A stretch of 37,025 nucleotides of DNA from Candidatus Rokubacteria bacterium 13_1_40CM_69_27. GTDB taxonomy: Bacteria > Methylomirabilota > Methylomirabilia > Rokubacteriales > CSP1-6. Numbering within the stretch: position 1 is the first letter of the stretch; every line of letters begins with the position of its first letter. A program made the translations under genes and the position numbers. Below are positions 22,475 to 31,320 of the stretch, one piece after another. Where the stretch lies: the NCBI GenBank assembly GCA_001917535.1, contig MNEF01000032.1:1-37025 (forward strand), read 5' to 3'. Under the pieces are notes generated by a model, which ran no database searches, was not told the DNA's origin, and saw only the letters and a program-made list of their open reading frames with translations.

Positions 22475-24808
22475 TCAGCGCCGGGCGGCCAGGAGCCGGA
22501 ACAGCCGCTCGCCGGTGACCGGGAGCTCGGTGATCTCGATCCCCAGCGGGGCCAGGGCGTCGGCCACGGCGTTGGCGACGGCGGCCGGGGCACCGATAGT
22601 TCCCCCTTCCCCCACGCCCTTGAAGCCGCCCAGCGTGGTCGGCGAGGGCCGCTCCACGTGGTGGACCTCGATCGCCGGCACGTCGCCCGCCGTGGGCACG
22701 AGGTAGTCCATGAGAGTGGCGGTGAGAAGCTGGCCGTCGGCGGCGTAGACGAGCTCCTCGAGCAGCGCGGCGCCGATGCCCTGCACGACGCCGCCGATCG
22801 CCTGCCCCTCGACGATCAGCGGGTTGATGATCCGGCCGCAGTCTTCGACCACCACGTAGCGGAGCACGCGCACCGCGCAGGTCGACGGGTCCACCTCGAC
22901 GACGGCCAGGTGCGTGGCGTTGGAGGCGGTGCCCAAGTACGGATCATAGAAACGCGTCGCCTCCAGGCCCGGCTCCATCCCTTTCGGCAAGCGCTTCGTC
23001 CCCGCGTAGGCGGCCGCCGTCACCTGGGCGAGCGTCAGGGCGCGGTCGGGCACGCCGCGCACGCCGATCACGCCCGCGGCGATCTCGAGATCCCCCGCGC
23101 TCGCCTCCAGCTGATGCGCGGCGATGGCCAGGGCCTTGTCGCGCACGGCCCGCGCGGCCAGGATGGCGGCGCCGCCGCCCAGCACGGCGCTGCGGCTGGC
23201 GTAGGTGCCGGTGCCGTGGGGGCTGAGTCCGGTGTCCCCCTGGAGCACGCGCACGTCGTCCACCTTCACCCCGAGCTCAGCGGCGACCACCTGGGCGAGC
23301 GCCGTCTCGTGGCCCTGGCCGTGGCAGGCCAAGCCGAAGATCGCGGTCACGCCCCCGCCCGGCTCCATCCGGACGGTCGCGCCCTCGGTCCCCGTCGCGA
23401 TGTCGGCGCCCGGCGAGACGGGAATGGCCGAGCCCACCCCGGTCAGCTCGACGTAGGATCCGAGGCCGATGCCGAGCCGCCGCCCGGCCGCCCGCGCGCG
23501 CTCCTGCTCCTGGCGGAGCCCGGCATAGCCGGCGACCTCGGCGGCGCGCTCGAGGCATTCGGCGAAGGAGCCGCTGTCCCACACGATCCCCGACGGCGAG
23601 CGATAGGGCAGCTCGCCCGAGCGGATCACGTTGCGCCGCCGGACCTCCAAAGGGTCGAGGCCGAGGCGCCGGGCGGCGCGGTCGAGCAGCGCCTCCATTA
23701 CGAAGACCGCGACCGGCCGGCCGACGCCGCGGTACGGGCCCATCGGCGCCTTGTTGGTGGCCACGCCGAAGGCCTCGGCCCGATAGTGCGGCACGCGGTA
23801 CGGACCCGGCAGGAACGACACGACCTGGATCACTTCGATGCTCGCCGTCCACGGATAGATCGAATAGGCGCCGACGTCGGCGACGACCCGCGCGCGGAGA
23901 CCGCGGATGGCCCCCTCGGCGTCGAGGGCGAGCTCGGCGTCGATGATCTCGTCCCAGGCCTGCGTGCTGCTGAGCAGATCCTCGCGCCGGTCGCCGACCC
24001 ACTTGACCGGCTGGCCGAGCCGGCGCGCCAGCACCGCGACCGCGATCTCCTCCGGGTAGAGCACGGTCTTCACGCCGAAGCCGCCACCCACGTCGGGCGC
24101 GACGACACGCACACTCTGGGCGGGGAGCGCCAGCAGCTCGGCCAGCGCGTCGCGCACGATGCCGGGGATCTGCGTCGACGTCCACAGCGTCAGGGCTCCC
24201 CGGCCGGCGTCGAAGTCGGCCAGACAGGCGCGGTTCTCGATGGCCACGCCGGCATGGCGATGGAACCGGAAGCGATCGCCGACCACCGCCGCGGCCCCCC
24301 GGAACGCCGTCTCCACGTCGCCTTGCGCGAACGCGCGCGAGAGGAGCACGTTGCTCCCGGCGTCCTCGTGCACCAGCGGGCTCCCCTCGGCCATCGCCGC
24401 CGGGGCCTCGGCCACGGCGGGGAGCGGCGCGTACTCCACCTCGATCAGGTCGAGGGCGTCCTCGGCGGCGTAGCGACTCTCGGCGACGACCGCCGCCACG
24501 GCCTCGCCCGCGTGGCGGACCTTGCCGAGGGCCAGCGCGGGAAAGTCGGTCGGCCGGTAGTCCTTCATCCGCGAGGGCGCTCGCAGCGGGCGAACGTGGC
24601 GGTGGAGCTCCTCTCCCGTCAGGCACGCGGCGACGCCCGGCGCGCTGCGCGCGGGGGCCGCGTCGATCCCGACCAGGCGCGCGTGGGCGTGGGGGCTGCG
24701 AAGAAAGGCCGCGTGCAGCATACGGGGCACCTCGAGGTCGGCCACGTAACGGGCCTGTCCGGTGAGGAAGCGCAGGTCTTCGCGACGCCGGAGCGGCGCG
24801 CCGATCAT
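22475..24808 (-). CDS. Xanthine dehydrogenase-family molybdopterin-binding subunit (large subunit 1)
   Basis: A 777-residue molybdenum subunit of a molybdo-hydroxylase. The opening IGAPLRRREDLRFLTGQARY and RSPHAHARL are standard. The molybdopterin contacts include GGGFGVKT, the active-site loop GPYRGVGRP and the catalytic glutamate in KGVGEGGTIGAP near the C-terminus. The loop resembles form II CO-dehydrogenase-like or general hydroxylase subunits, not the Cys-containing loop of true CO dehydrogenase. ATG 24808 was chosen because the family sequence starts there; no ribosome site is evident. A palindromic repeat lies just upstream. It must share FAD and 2Fe-2S subunits with the 27633 paralogue. 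Confidence 0.92.
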   Translation of the reverse strand: MIGAPLRRREDLRFLTGQARYVADLEVPRMLHAAFLRSPHAHARLVGIDAAPARSAPGVAACLTGEELHRHVRPLRAPSRMKDYRPTDFPALALGKVRHAGEAVAAVVAESRYAAEDALDLIEVEYAPLPAVAEAPAAMAEGSPLVHEDAGSNVLLSRAFAQGDVETAFRGAAAVVGDRFRFHRHAGVAIENRACLADFDAGRGALTLWTSTQIPGIVRDALAELLALPAQSVRVVAPDVGGGFGVKTVLYPEEIAVAVLARRLGQPVKWVGDRREDLLSSTQAWDEIIDAELALDAEGAIRGLRARVVADVGAYSIYPWTASIEVIQVVSFLPGPYRVPHYRAEAFGVATNKAPMGPYRGVGRPVAVFVMEALLDRAARRLGLDPLEVRRRNVIRSGELPYRSPSGIVWDSGSFAECLERAAEVAGYAGLRQEQERARAAGRRLGIGLGSYVELTGVGSAIPVSPGADIATGTEGATVRMEPGGGVTAIFGLACHGQGHETALAQVVAAELGVKVDDVRVLQGDTGLSPHGTGTYASRSAVLGGGAAILAARAVRDKALAIAAHQLEASAGDLEIAAGVIGVRGVPDRALTLAQVTAAAYAGTKRLPKGMEPGLEATRFYDPYLGTASNATHLAVVEVDPSTCAVRVLRYVVVEDCGRIINPLIVEGQAIGGVVQGIGAALLEELVYAADGQLLTATLMDYLVPTAGDVPAIEVHHVERPSPTTLGGFKGVGEGGTIGAPAAVANAVADALAPLGIEITELPVTGERLFRLLAARR

Positions 24809-24816
24809 TTCATTCA

Positions 24817-24882
24817 GAGGGGGCCTCGGCGGCCCCCTCCGAGACCTCCCCCAGGATTCGATTGCGCCGGCCAAGCCGGCGC
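24817..24882 (+). repeat. REP-like two-hairpin palindromic element, copy B
   Basis: Hairpin 1 is a 9-bp stem GAGGGGGCC/GGCCCCCTC (24817-24839), then a spacer with CGAGACCTCCCCCAGGA, then hairpin 2, GCGCCGGC-CAA-GCCGGCGC (24864-24882). It lies between the ligase stop (24896) and the large-subunit start (24808), in the orientation opposite to those genes, and matches copies A and C. It may reduce read-through into the last gene of the operon. Confidence 0.75.
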
Positions 24883-24895
24883 TCGACCGCACACG

Positions 24896-26218
24896 TCAGA
24901 ATGGGACGTCGCTGCGCTCGTCCTGCACGCGCCGGGCCTTGTGATCCCAGCGCGGCAGGCCACCGGGCTCGGTCGTCTCCACGTCGACGCGGATGCCCAG
25001 GCCCACGCGCAGATCGTCGGTCAGCGCCCGGGCCAGGCGTGCGCGCTCGTCGAGCGCCAGGCTCGGCGCCGGGTCCACGCGCACCAGGATGTCGTCGAGA
25101 CCCTCGACGCGGCGGAAGACGATCTGGAACTCGTCCACGCCCGGGCGCGCTCGCACGATCTCTTCGATGCGGCGCGGGTAGACGATGATCCCCCGCACCT
25201 TCTTCATGTCGTCCAGGCGCGCCAGCACGCCCCCCTCGAAGGCCACCAGCGTCCGTCCGCAGGGACAGCGGCGGTCGCTGAGCTGGACGATGTCGCGCGT
25301 GCGGTAGCGGAGGAGCGGCATCGCCCTGCGGTAGAGGCTCGTGAAGACCAGCTCGCCGCGCTGGCCGGGCCGCACCGGCCGGTCGTGCTCGTCGAGGACC
25401 TCGGGATAACAGTAGTCCTCGTGCACATGGGTGAGGCCGGCCCGCGCGTCGCACTCGAAGCCCCAGGCGGCGATCTCGGTGAGCCCGGGCAGGTCGAAGG
25501 CCCGGGCGCCGAACGCCGCTTCGATCTTGGCCTTGGTGGCAGGGATGGACGCGCCCGGCTCGCCGGTGTGCCAGGTGATCCGGATCTTCGTCTCCTTGGC
25601 GAGATCGATCCCCTTCTTCTGCGCCTGCTCGGCCAGGAAGAGCGCGTAGGAGGGCGTGCAGCCCAACACGGTGATCGGGTAGGTGCGGAGCGCGTCGACG
25701 CGCTGCTCCGTCGAGAGGCCACCGGCCGGATAGACCAGCGCCCCCAGGTCCTGGGCCGCGTAGAAGCCCGACCAGTAGCCGATCCACGGGCCGTAGGAGA
25801 ACGCGGCCATCACCACGTCGGCCTGGCGAACGCCGAAGGCGTAGAGGGAGCGGGCGTAGGAATGATAGAAGCCGTACCAGTCCTCTCTGGTGTCGAGGAA
25901 GGCAAGAGGCCGGCCTGTCGTGGCGGAAGTCATGTGAACGCGCAGGCATTGCTCGAAGGGGACGGCCAGCAGCGTGCCCCACAGCGGGTGCTCGGCCTGG
26001 TCCTGCTTCAGCTCGTCCTTGGTCGTGAATGGCAGGCGCTCGAGGTCCGCCAGCGCCTTGACCTGCTCGGGCTGGATCCCGGCGGCGTCGAGCTTGCGGC
26101 GATAGAAGGGGCTGCTCGTGTAGGCATACCGGACCTGGGCCCGCAGGCGCTCTTCCTGCAGCCGCGTCAGCCTTTGGCGGGAGGCGGCCTCGATCTCGGG
26201 CTCGAGAAAGCTCGACAT
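24896..26218 (-). CDS. Phenylacetate-CoA ligase-like AMP-forming acyl-CoA synthetase
   Basis: A 440-residue adenylate-forming enzyme of the PaaK group, which makes acyl-CoA from an acid, ATP and CoA. The P-loop is MTSATTGRPLAF (relatives have SSGTTGKP, so one Gly is Ala), followed by PGLTEIAAWGFECD, the YRTRDIV motif with the ribose-binding Asp region, and the hinge RLDDMKKVRGIIVYPRRIEE. A CPCGRT zinc-like knuckle is typical of this group. It starts at ATG 26218, overlapping the 2Fe-2S gene stop (TGATG). Its place inside a molybdo-hydroxylase operon suggests the hydroxylated substrate is an aryl or acyl-CoA. Exact acid unknown. Confidence 0.9.
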   Translation of the reverse strand: MSSFLEPEIEAASRQRLTRLQEERLRAQVRYAYTSSPFYRRKLDAAGIQPEQVKALADLERLPFTTKDELKQDQAEHPLWGTLLAVPFEQCLRVHMTSATTGRPLAFLDTREDWYGFYHSYARSLYAFGVRQADVVMAAFSYGPWIGYWSGFYAAQDLGALVYPAGGLSTEQRVDALRTYPITVLGCTPSYALFLAEQAQKKGIDLAKETKIRITWHTGEPGASIPATKAKIEAAFGARAFDLPGLTEIAAWGFECDARAGLTHVHEDYCYPEVLDEHDRPVRPGQRGELVFTSLYRRAMPLLRYRTRDIVQLSDRRCPCGRTLVAFEGGVLARLDDMKKVRGIIVYPRRIEEIVRARPGVDEFQIVFRRVEGLDDILVRVDPAPSLALDERARLARALTDDLRVGLGIRVDVETTEPGGLPRWDHKARRVQDERSDVPF

Positions 26219-26706
26219 CAGCGCGAGCGGTTCAGGGCGGGCGCGGCGGCCTTCACGGCGTTGACGATCCCCTGGTAACCGGTGCAGCGGCACAGCACGG
26301 CCGAGATCCCCTCACGGATCTCCGCCTCCGTCGGGTCGGGGTGGACGTGCAGGAAATCGAGCGCCGTCATGAGCATCCCCGGCGTGCAGAAGCCGCACTG
26401 GAGCCCGTGGTGCTCGCGGAACGCTTCCTGGAGCGGATGGAGCTGGCCGGCCTGCGCGAGCCCCTCGATCGTCACGATCTCCGCGCCGTCCGCCTGAACG
26501 GCGAGCATGATGCACGAGCGCGCCGCCTCGCCGTTGAGCATGATCGTGCAGGCGCCGCAGATGCCGTGCTCGCAGCCGACGTGCGTGCCCGTGAGCCCGA
26601 GATCCTCGCGCAGGAAGTCCACGAGCAGCTTGCGAGGCTCGCAGCGCCCTTCCCGGGAGGTGCCATTGACGGTGAGGCGCACCGGGACCTTGTCACTCAT
26701 TTTCAT
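26218..26706 (-). CDS. (2Fe-2S)-binding subunit of molybdo-hydroxylase
   Basis: A 162-residue small subunit carrying two 2Fe-2S clusters. The plant-type cluster uses Cys45, Cys50, Cys53 and Cys65 (GCEHGICGACT and RSC), the second cluster Cys104, Cys107, Cys139 and Cys141 (QCGFCTPGM and LCRCTGYQGI). All eight ligands are present. It passes electrons from the molybdenum site to FAD. ATG 26706 follows GAGGCG; ATG 26700 is an alternative. A 60-base gap separates it from the FAD-subunit gene upstream. Confidence 0.95.
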   Translation of the reverse strand: MKMSDKVPVRLTVNGTSREGRCEPRKLLVDFLREDLGLTGTHVGCEHGICGACTIMLNGEAARSCIMLAVQADGAEIVTIEGLAQAGQLHPLQEAFREHHGLQCGFCTPGMLMTALDFLHVHPDPTEAEIREGISAVLCRCTGYQGIVNAVKAAAPALNRSR

Positions 26707-26766
26707 CGGCTCGCCTCGGACGCGGGGGCCCCCGCCCCCGGCCGTCCTGCGGCTCGCCCGAGCATC

Positions 26767-27636
26767 TCACCGGCCTCCGGCGCGCGCCAGCGCTCGTCTC
26801 AGCGCGCGCGCCGTCAGCACGCGGGTCAGATGTCGCCGGTAGTCCGCCGAGGCGTGGATGTCGGAGTCGGGCCCCACCAGCTCCCCCGCGCTCTGCGCCG
26901 CGGCGTCGATGGCCGCGTCCCCGAGGCCGTCCTTCTCGAGGATCTCCTCCGCCGCGCGGAGCCTCACCGGCACCGGGCCGGCCCCCGCCGTTGCCAGCCG
27001 GGCCGTCCGGCAGCGGCGGCCCTCGACGATTACCATCGCCGCGATGCCGATGATCGCGAAGTCGCCGTGGCGGCGCGCGAACTCCTCGAAGGCGTACCCT
27101 GCGCCGGCCGGCATGCCGGGCAGGCGGACCTCGGTCAGGATCTCGTCGGCCTCCAGGCTGGTCGTCAGATAGGTCCGGAAGAGCTGCTCGGGGCGCAGCG
27201 TCCGCTCGCCCCGGGGGCCGCGGACCACGACCTGGCCCTCCAGCGCGGCGAGCACGGCCGGATATTCGGCCGAGGGGTCGGCGTGAGCGATCGAGCCGCC
27301 GATGGTGCCACGCGTCCGGATCGGCAGGTGGCCGACCCAGCGGGTGGCCTCCTGGAGCAGCGGCAGCCGTGCCTGCACGACCGGGGAGAACTCCACGGCG
27401 CGCTGGCGCGTCATCGCGCCGAACCTCACCTGCCCGTCCGCCTCCTTTATATAGGCGAGGGCGGGGATGCGGTTCAGGTCGATCAGGGCGGCCGGACGGC
27501 TCAGGCGGAAGTTCAGCAGTGGCATGAGGCTCTGGCCGCCGGCCAGGAGCTTGGCGTCGCCGCCGTAGCGTCCCAGCAGGCTCAGCGCCTCGTCGAGGCT
27601 GGTGGGGGCGTGGTAGTCGAACCTCGGCGGTTTCAT
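26767..27636 (-). CDS. FAD-binding (medium) subunit of molybdo-hydroxylase
   Basis: A 289-residue subunit of the CoxM/XDH medium-chain type. FAD-binding motifs are LLAGGQSLMPLLNFRL (about 31-46) and TRGTIGGSIAHADPSAEYP (about 108-126). It accepts electrons from the 2Fe-2S subunit and passes them to an acceptor. ATG 27636 overlaps the large-subunit stop (ATGA). It is the only FAD subunit for two molybdenum subunits. Confidence 0.95.
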   Translation of the reverse strand: MKPPRFDYHAPTSLDEALSLLGRYGGDAKLLAGGQSLMPLLNFRLSRPAALIDLNRIPALAYIKEADGQVRFGAMTRQRAVEFSPVVQARLPLLQEATRWVGHLPIRTRGTIGGSIAHADPSAEYPAVLAALEGQVVVRGPRGERTLRPEQLFRTYLTTSLEADEILTEVRLPGMPAGAGYAFEEFARRHGDFAIIGIAAMVIVEGRRCRTARLATAGAGPVPVRLRAAEEILEKDGLGDAAIDAAAQSAGELVGPDSDIHASADYRRHLTRVLTARALRRALARAGGR

Positions 27637-30062
27637 GTCTTCCGCTTCGGCCTCGCCGCCTGGATCAGCTCCCACAGCCGCGTCGGCGTCATCGGCAGCT
27701 CGCTGATTCTCACGCCGAGCGGCGCCAGCGCATCGCTCACCGCGTTGGCGATGACCGCGGGCACCGTCATCGAGCTCGACTCCCCCAGGCCCTTGGAGCC
27801 GAGCAGCGTCAGCGGCGAGGGCGAGACGACGTGAGCGATCTCGATCACCGGCGCCTCGCTGGCCGTGGGCACCAGGTAGTCCATGAAGGTGCCGGTGAGG
27901 AGCTGGCCGTGGTCGTCGTAGCGGAGCTCCTCGTAGAGCGCGCCGCCCAGTCCGTGGAGGGCCCCACCGTAGATCTGTCCCTCGGCGATCATCGGGTTGA
28001 TGATGGTGCCGGCGTCGTGAACGGTGACGTACTTGAGGATCTTGATCGCCGCCGTCTCGGGATCGACCTCCACGGCCATCACCTCGGCGATGAAACCGTA
28101 GGTGTTGGAGGAGTTCACGCGATCCTCCGGGTCCACCGCCTGAGAAACGGTGAAGCCGAAGACCGCGGTGGCCTGGAGCCCGGGCTCCATGCCCTGGGGC
28201 AGGGACTCCGTGTGCCAGTGGGCGCGACCCGCGAGGTCCTTGATGGAGTACGAGGGCCCCTGGCCGCTCTTCACGCGCACGGCGCCGTCGCGGAACTCGA
28301 CCTGGTCGGGGTGGACGTCCATCAGGTGTGCGGCGTACTCGATCAGCTTGGCCTTGAGCTTGCGCGCGGCCAGCGCCACGGCGCTGGTGCCGACGGAGCC
28401 GAACCGGCTGGAGTAGGTGCCCGAGGAGATCGACCACACGCGGGTGAACGTGTCCATCTCGTCCACGACGGTGATGTCCTCCGGCCGCAGGCCCAGCTCG
28501 TCGGCGACGATCTGGGTAACGATGGTCTGGTGCCCCTGGCCCTGCGGCGTCGTGCCCAGGATCGCGATGGCGCGCCCTAGCGGGTCGATCTTGATCGTGG
28601 CCGAGTCCACCGCCCCGGACTTGGGCAGGTACTCGGGCTTGGCGCGGAACTGCGGATCGAGCGCGGTCGCCACGTAGCCCATGTTCGAGACCGATGGATC
28701 GACGGCCAGCGCCAGGCCGATTCCAAAATAGCGGCCGGCAGCGCGCCGCTTGGTTTGCTCCCTCCGCAGCTCCTCGTACTTCGCCATCTCCAGCGCCTTG
28801 GCGAAGGCGGCGGGGTAATCGCCGCTGTCGTAGAGGCCGCCGGTCGGCGTCCGGTACGGGAACTGCTCCCGCTGGAGGAGATTGCGCCGCCGGATCTCGG
28901 CGGGATCGAGGCCCAGCTTCTCGGCCAACAGGTCCATCATCCGCTCGGTCTCGAAGTAGAGGTGCCCGCAGGCGTAGCCGCGGTTGGGCCCGGTGAGGCT
29001 CTTGTTGGTCATCACCACCGACGCATCGACTTCGAGATCCTGGAATCGATACGGACCAACGAAATTGCCGCTCGGACGGAAACTGCAGCCGGGCTCCGGG
29101 CTGCGGATGTAGCCGCCGACATTGTCGAACCACTTGAAGCGCATGCCCAGGACCGTGCCGTCCTTGCGGGCGGCCACCTCGCGATAGGCGATGCGGTCGG
29201 TGCCGCTGGAGGAGGCCAGCAGGTGCTCGCGGCGGTCCTCGATCCACTTCACGGCCACGCCCGTCTTCATCGCGCTGAGCCCGATCAGCGCGATGTAGGG
29301 GTAGATGCTCGTCTTGATGCCGAAGGAGCCACCGATGTCCGACGGCACGATGAAACGCAGCCGATTCTCCGGCAGCCCCAGCACGCGCGCCGTCAGCGGG
29401 TGCATGATGAAGGGCCCCATGAAGTTGGACCACACCGTCAGCACGCCGTCGAGCGGCTCCCAGCGGGCGATGATGCCGTAGGTCTCGATCGGCGTCGACC
29501 CGTACTTGGGGAACTTGAAGCGCTCGGCGAGGACGACGTCCGCCTCCGCGAAGGCGCGATCGGGATCGCCGTAGACCAATCGCCGGTGGCCCGCCAGATT
29601 GGAGCCGACGGCCTCGTGCAGCAGGGGCGCGTCGGGATCCAGCGCGCGTTCGGGGTCGAGCACGACGGGCAGCGGCTCGTACTGGACGAGGACCGCCTCC
29701 GCCGCGTCTTCGGCCAGGTAGCGGTCGCGGGCGACCACCACGGCCACGGGCTCGCCGGCGAACCGGGCCCGGTCGGTGGCGGTGCAGTAGTAGTGGACAG
29801 GCGCGGTGACGCCGACCGAAAAGGGCTTCGTCGCTTTGGCCACGTCGTCGCCGGTGATCACGCCCACCACACCCTCCATCGCCAGCGCCGCGGCCACGTC
29901 GTAGCCGAGAATCCGCGCGTGGGCGTGGGGGGAGCGGACGATCGCCGCCTGATAGAGGTTGGCGACGGGCGGGTGGTCGTCGATGAAGGTCCCGCGTCCC
30001 GTCAGCAGGCGCGAGTCCTCGACGCGCTTCACGGATTGGCCGACCCAGCGCTGGGAGCTCAT
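27633..30062 (-). CDS. Xanthine dehydrogenase-family molybdopterin-binding subunit (large subunit 2)
   Basis: An 809-residue molybdenum subunit, first gene of the operon. It opens WVGQSVKRVEDSRLLTGRGT, has RSPHAHARIL, GGSFGIKTSIYPY, GTTPQGQGHQT for molybdopterin contacts and KGLGESSSMTVPA with the catalytic Glu. The active-site loop reads GPNRGYACGHLYFE in place of the usual GPYRGxGRPE, so the substrate pocket should differ from that of the 22475 paralogue. ATG 30062 was chosen because the family sequence starts there. Oxidises C-H bonds, usually of aromatic or heterocyclic compounds, with water as oxygen source. Confidence 0.93.
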   Translation of the reverse strand: MSSQRWVGQSVKRVEDSRLLTGRGTFIDDHPPVANLYQAAIVRSPHAHARILGYDVAAALAMEGVVGVITGDDVAKATKPFSVGVTAPVHYYCTATDRARFAGEPVAVVVARDRYLAEDAAEAVLVQYEPLPVVLDPERALDPDAPLLHEAVGSNLAGHRRLVYGDPDRAFAEADVVLAERFKFPKYGSTPIETYGIIARWEPLDGVLTVWSNFMGPFIMHPLTARVLGLPENRLRFIVPSDIGGSFGIKTSIYPYIALIGLSAMKTGVAVKWIEDRREHLLASSSGTDRIAYREVAARKDGTVLGMRFKWFDNVGGYIRSPEPGCSFRPSGNFVGPYRFQDLEVDASVVMTNKSLTGPNRGYACGHLYFETERMMDLLAEKLGLDPAEIRRRNLLQREQFPYRTPTGGLYDSGDYPAAFAKALEMAKYEELRREQTKRRAAGRYFGIGLALAVDPSVSNMGYVATALDPQFRAKPEYLPKSGAVDSATIKIDPLGRAIAILGTTPQGQGHQTIVTQIVADELGLRPEDITVVDEMDTFTRVWSISSGTYSSRFGSVGTSAVALAARKLKAKLIEYAAHLMDVHPDQVEFRDGAVRVKSGQGPSYSIKDLAGRAHWHTESLPQGMEPGLQATAVFGFTVSQAVDPEDRVNSSNTYGFIAEVMAVEVDPETAAIKILKYVTVHDAGTIINPMIAEGQIYGGALHGLGGALYEELRYDDHGQLLTGTFMDYLVPTASEAPVIEIAHVVSPSPLTLLGSKGLGESSSMTVPAVIANAVSDALAPLGVRISELPMTPTRLWELIQAARPKRKT

Positions 30063-30220
30063 GCGGTGACGTCCGAGGCTAGACAGCGCCGCACGGGTTG
30101 TCAAGCCGCCGCCGCGGCCGACCTCGACGAGCCTGCCGCAGATCGCACCCTTCACGCCCCTCGCCGGTGGGCAGAGACGAGGGCCGCCCGGCGAGTGGGC
30201 AACTCCGCGCCAGGAGCGTG

Positions 30221-30249
30221 ATGACAAGCGGCCGGCGGGATGCTACTGT
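30221..30249 (+). promoter_or_regulatory. Candidate promoter of the HxHAEG/HAAT transporter operon
   Basis: ATGACA (30221-30226), a 17-base spacer and TACTGT (30244-30249) preceded by TGC. Transcription would start near 30256, about 19 bases before GTG 30275. The rest of the 212-base gap 30063-30274 shows no other clear signal. Confidence 0.35.
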
Positions 30250-30274
30250 CGGCCACCCACTGGGAGCGGGGCCC

Positions 30275-30787
30275 GTGAGACGACCTCCCCTCGTGCTCGT
30301 CTTCGTCGCGGTCCTCATGATCGCGCTCGGTGAGACCGCCGGCGCCGTCCTGTCCCAGCTACGCCCGCAGACCGAGCGCTACGCCCGGGCGCGGGTGAAG
30401 GCCAACGCCTCCGTCCACGGGCTGGTGGGGGCGGCCGACTACGACGCTGAGGTGACCTCGCGCGCCGTCTTCACGGCCGAGGCCGGGCTGTCGTTCATGC
30501 ACACGCACGCCGAAGGGCTCGGCCCCGTGATCCTGCTGGCCGGCACTCTGGCCGCCACCGCCGTCCCCTGGCGGCGAATGCGAGCCATCCTTTACGCGCT
30601 CTTCACACTGGGCGCCCTGTTCCCGCTCGGCTATCTCGTCTACGCCGTGGCCGTGCTGGAGGCCGGACGCGACGAGGGCACGGCGCTGGCGGAGCAGTAC
30701 GTGCTGACGCCGCTCGGGAGCGCCGTCATCCTGGCGCTGGTCGGGCTCGTCATGGCGCTGGGACGCGGGCGCCCGCGCGCGGCATGA
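30275..30787 (+). CDS. Four-helix membrane protein with HTHAEG motif (paralogue 1)
   Basis: A 170-residue inner-membrane protein not assigned to a family. Four hydrophobic segments: about 5-28, 75-95, 102-127 and 148-166. After helix 1 comes HGLVGAADYDAE and then MHTHAEGLG at the entrance of helix 2, and PLGYL in helix 3. The same motifs recur in the next gene, so the two are tandem paralogues. The paired histidines at a membrane boundary suggest haem or metal binding; this is inference. GTG 30275 follows GGGAG. Its stop overlaps the next start (ATGA). Confidence 0.75.
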   Translation: MRRPPLVLVFVAVLMIALGETAGAVLSQLRPQTERYARARVKANASVHGLVGAADYDAEVTSRAVFTAEAGLSFMHTHAEGLGPVILLAGTLAATAVPWRRMRAILYALFTLGALFPLGYLVYAVAVLEAGRDEGTALAEQYVLTPLGSAVILALVGLVMALGRGRPRAA

Positions 30788-31320
30788 CGGAGGCCCGCAG
30801 CGAGACATGGCTCGCCCCGTCCGTTCCCGTGCTCCTGATTGCGGTCCTCATCATCGCCGGCGCGGAGGTGGGCGGGGCCTCGATGGTCAAGTTCAAGCTC
30901 GAGCTCGCCCGCTGGGCGCGCGGGACGATGCTGGCACGGCCCGACACGCACGGGTTGGTGGGCGTCCGGGACGTCGACGAGCAGATCCTGGACGAGGCGC
31001 TGGTGAAGTTCGACGCGGGGCTTCGCCTGTTCCACATGCACGCCGAGGGTATGGGCACGATCATCATCGTCAGCACGATGGTGGCCACCACGCTGGTCCG
31101 GGCCGGCGCGTTCCGGCGGGCGATCGTCCTGCTGATCACGGTGGGGGGAGCGGGCTATCCCCTCGGCTACCTGCTCTGGAGCGCGCTCATCCCCTTCTAC
31201 GGCATCGAGCGGGGCAAGACGCTGGCCGAGTGGATGGTATGGATCCCGTTCGGTGGCGCCGCGATCGTGGCCCTGTGGATGCTCGCCGGCGCCCTGGCGC
31301 TGCGGCTGGTGCGGCGATGA
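30784..31320 (+). CDS. Four-helix membrane protein with HMHAEG motif (paralogue 2)
   Basis: A 178-residue inner-membrane protein, paralogous to the preceding one: HGLVGVRDVDEQ, FHMHAEGMGTI and YPLGYLLW align with HGLVGAADYDAE, FMHTHAEGLGPV and FPLGYLVY. Four membrane segments (about 12-32, 84-103, 110-132, 150-173). Both copies keep His-x-His-Ala-Glu-Gly, so the motif is under selection. It is linked by ATGA overlaps to both neighbours. A heterodimer is plausible. Function unknown. Confidence 0.77.
   Translation: MTEARSETWLAPSVPVLLIAVLIIAGAEVGGASMVKFKLELARWARGTMLARPDTHGLVGVRDVDEQILDEALVKFDAGLRLFHMHAEGMGTIIIVSTMVATTLVRAGAFRRAIVLLITVGGAGYPLGYLLWSALIPFYGIERGKTLAEWMVWIPFGGAAIVALWMLAGALALRLVRR

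Noticed and set aside
22658..26278. A 1206-codon open frame on the plus strand
   Set aside because: It runs antisense to two strongly conserved genes (large subunit 1 and the CoA ligase) and is rich in Arg, His, Gly and Ala without any motif. Such frames arise when G/C-ending codons leave few stops on the opposite strand.
26767..29433. Reading the FAD subunit as the end of an 888-residue protein
   Set aside because: The upstream part is an out-of-frame reading of large subunit 2. The FAD subunit starts at ATG 27636 with a 4-base overlap.
22475..30062. Annotating the operon as aerobic CO dehydrogenase (coxLMS)
   Set aside because: Neither large subunit has the form I CoxL loop with CSFR; both look like general molybdo-hydroxylases.
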